In this document: positions 11,814-11,857 of the stretch, piece by piece | Numbering within the stretch: position 1 is the first letter of the stretch | Layout: each line of letters begins with the position of its first letter | Origin: an uncultured Bacteroides sp. | Lineage (GTDB): Bacteria; Bacteroidota; Bacteroidia; Bacteroidales; Bacteroidaceae | Direction: 5' to 3' | Assembly (NCBI GenBank): GCA_947071285.1 | Contig: CAMTFK010000137.1 | Span: forward strand, 1-11,857 | Length of the DNA: 11,857 nucleotides | Made by a program: the position numbers and the translations under genes | The notes under the pieces: model-generated | Told to the model about the DNA's origin: nothing | What the model saw: the letters and a program-made list of their open reading frames with translations, nothing else | Databases searched by the model: none

Positions 11814-11857
11814 CTGTCTCTTATACACATCTCCGAGCCCACGAGACATGCGCAGAT
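11814..11857. other. Illumina Nextera adapter contamination (not genomic)
   Basis: CTGTCTCTTATACACATCT (11814-11832) is the Tn5 mosaic end as used in Nextera libraries. CCGAGCCCACGAGAC (11833-11847) is the read-2 transposase adapter. ATGCGCAG (11848-11855) fits an 8-base i7 index, which I recall as N722, and AT begins the P7 sequence. The genome sequence therefore stops at 11813. Confidence 0.98.

Noticed and set aside
1..11857. tRNA, rRNA or a diversity-generating retroelement
   Set aside because: No tRNA-like fold with TTCGA arms, no rRNA sequence and no reverse transcriptase or template repeat was seen, although some Bacteroides Mu-like phages carry a retroelement elsewhere in their genome.

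Overview
The window looks like Bacteroides (or a close Bacteroidales relative). Five places carry the Bacteroides -7 promoter motif TAnnTTTG, most genes lack a Shine-Dalgarno sequence, and the protein families are typical of that genus: DUF4248, the HU-HIG type HU-like protein, the tiny 'smalltalk' protein, DUF4373 and a Mu-type transposase of the Bacteroides kind. It appears to be one contig of a short-read assembly, because the last 44 bases (11814-11857) are Illumina Nextera adapter plus index, not genome. True sequence ends at 11813.

Region A (about 1 to 6070) is the early end of a Mu-like transposable prophage or transposon, read mostly leftward. A rightward repressor (5323-5817) faces a leftward early operon. 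The control region between them holds a canonical promoter and two matching operator-like palindromes 42 bp apart. The operon encodes two micro-ORFs coupled by ATGA overlaps, a small HTH protein, a 68-residue unknown, a 704-residue DDE transposase (MuA-like), a 297-residue HTH plus AAA+ target-selection ATPase (MuB-like), a second RecA-like ATPase and a 98-residue unknown. Beyond the repressor, two 30-bp direct repeats and further AT-rich repeats look like transposase binding sites at the element's end. At the far left, a DUF4248 gene is read the opposite way, behind a perfect 15-bp hairpin and a GC-rich stretch.

Region B (about 6071 to 6490) has no intact gene. It holds four copies of an 11-bp motif and a possible eroded coding fragment.

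Region C (6493 to 11153) is a leftward chromosomal cassette: DUF4373 protein, iteron array, TOPRIM/DnaB-like primase-helicase, DUF4248, HU-like protein, smalltalk and N-acetylmuramoyl-L-alanine amidase. As I recall, this gene set is found beside capsular polysaccharide loci in Bacteroides. Its most striking feature is an array of eight 12-bp repeats at an almost exact 22-bp period, three in one orientation and five in the other. The array lies between the initiator-like DUF4373 gene and the helicase-primase, next to an AT-rich tract, so it looks like a replication origin. The HU-like gene has six tandem 10-bp repeats where its -33 box should be, and the smalltalk leader carries six 7-bp repeats.

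Region D (11154 to 11813) holds the cassette promoter, an 11-bp inverted repeat and a small gene (about 80 codons) that appears to be one base out of frame at its start, close to the contig end.
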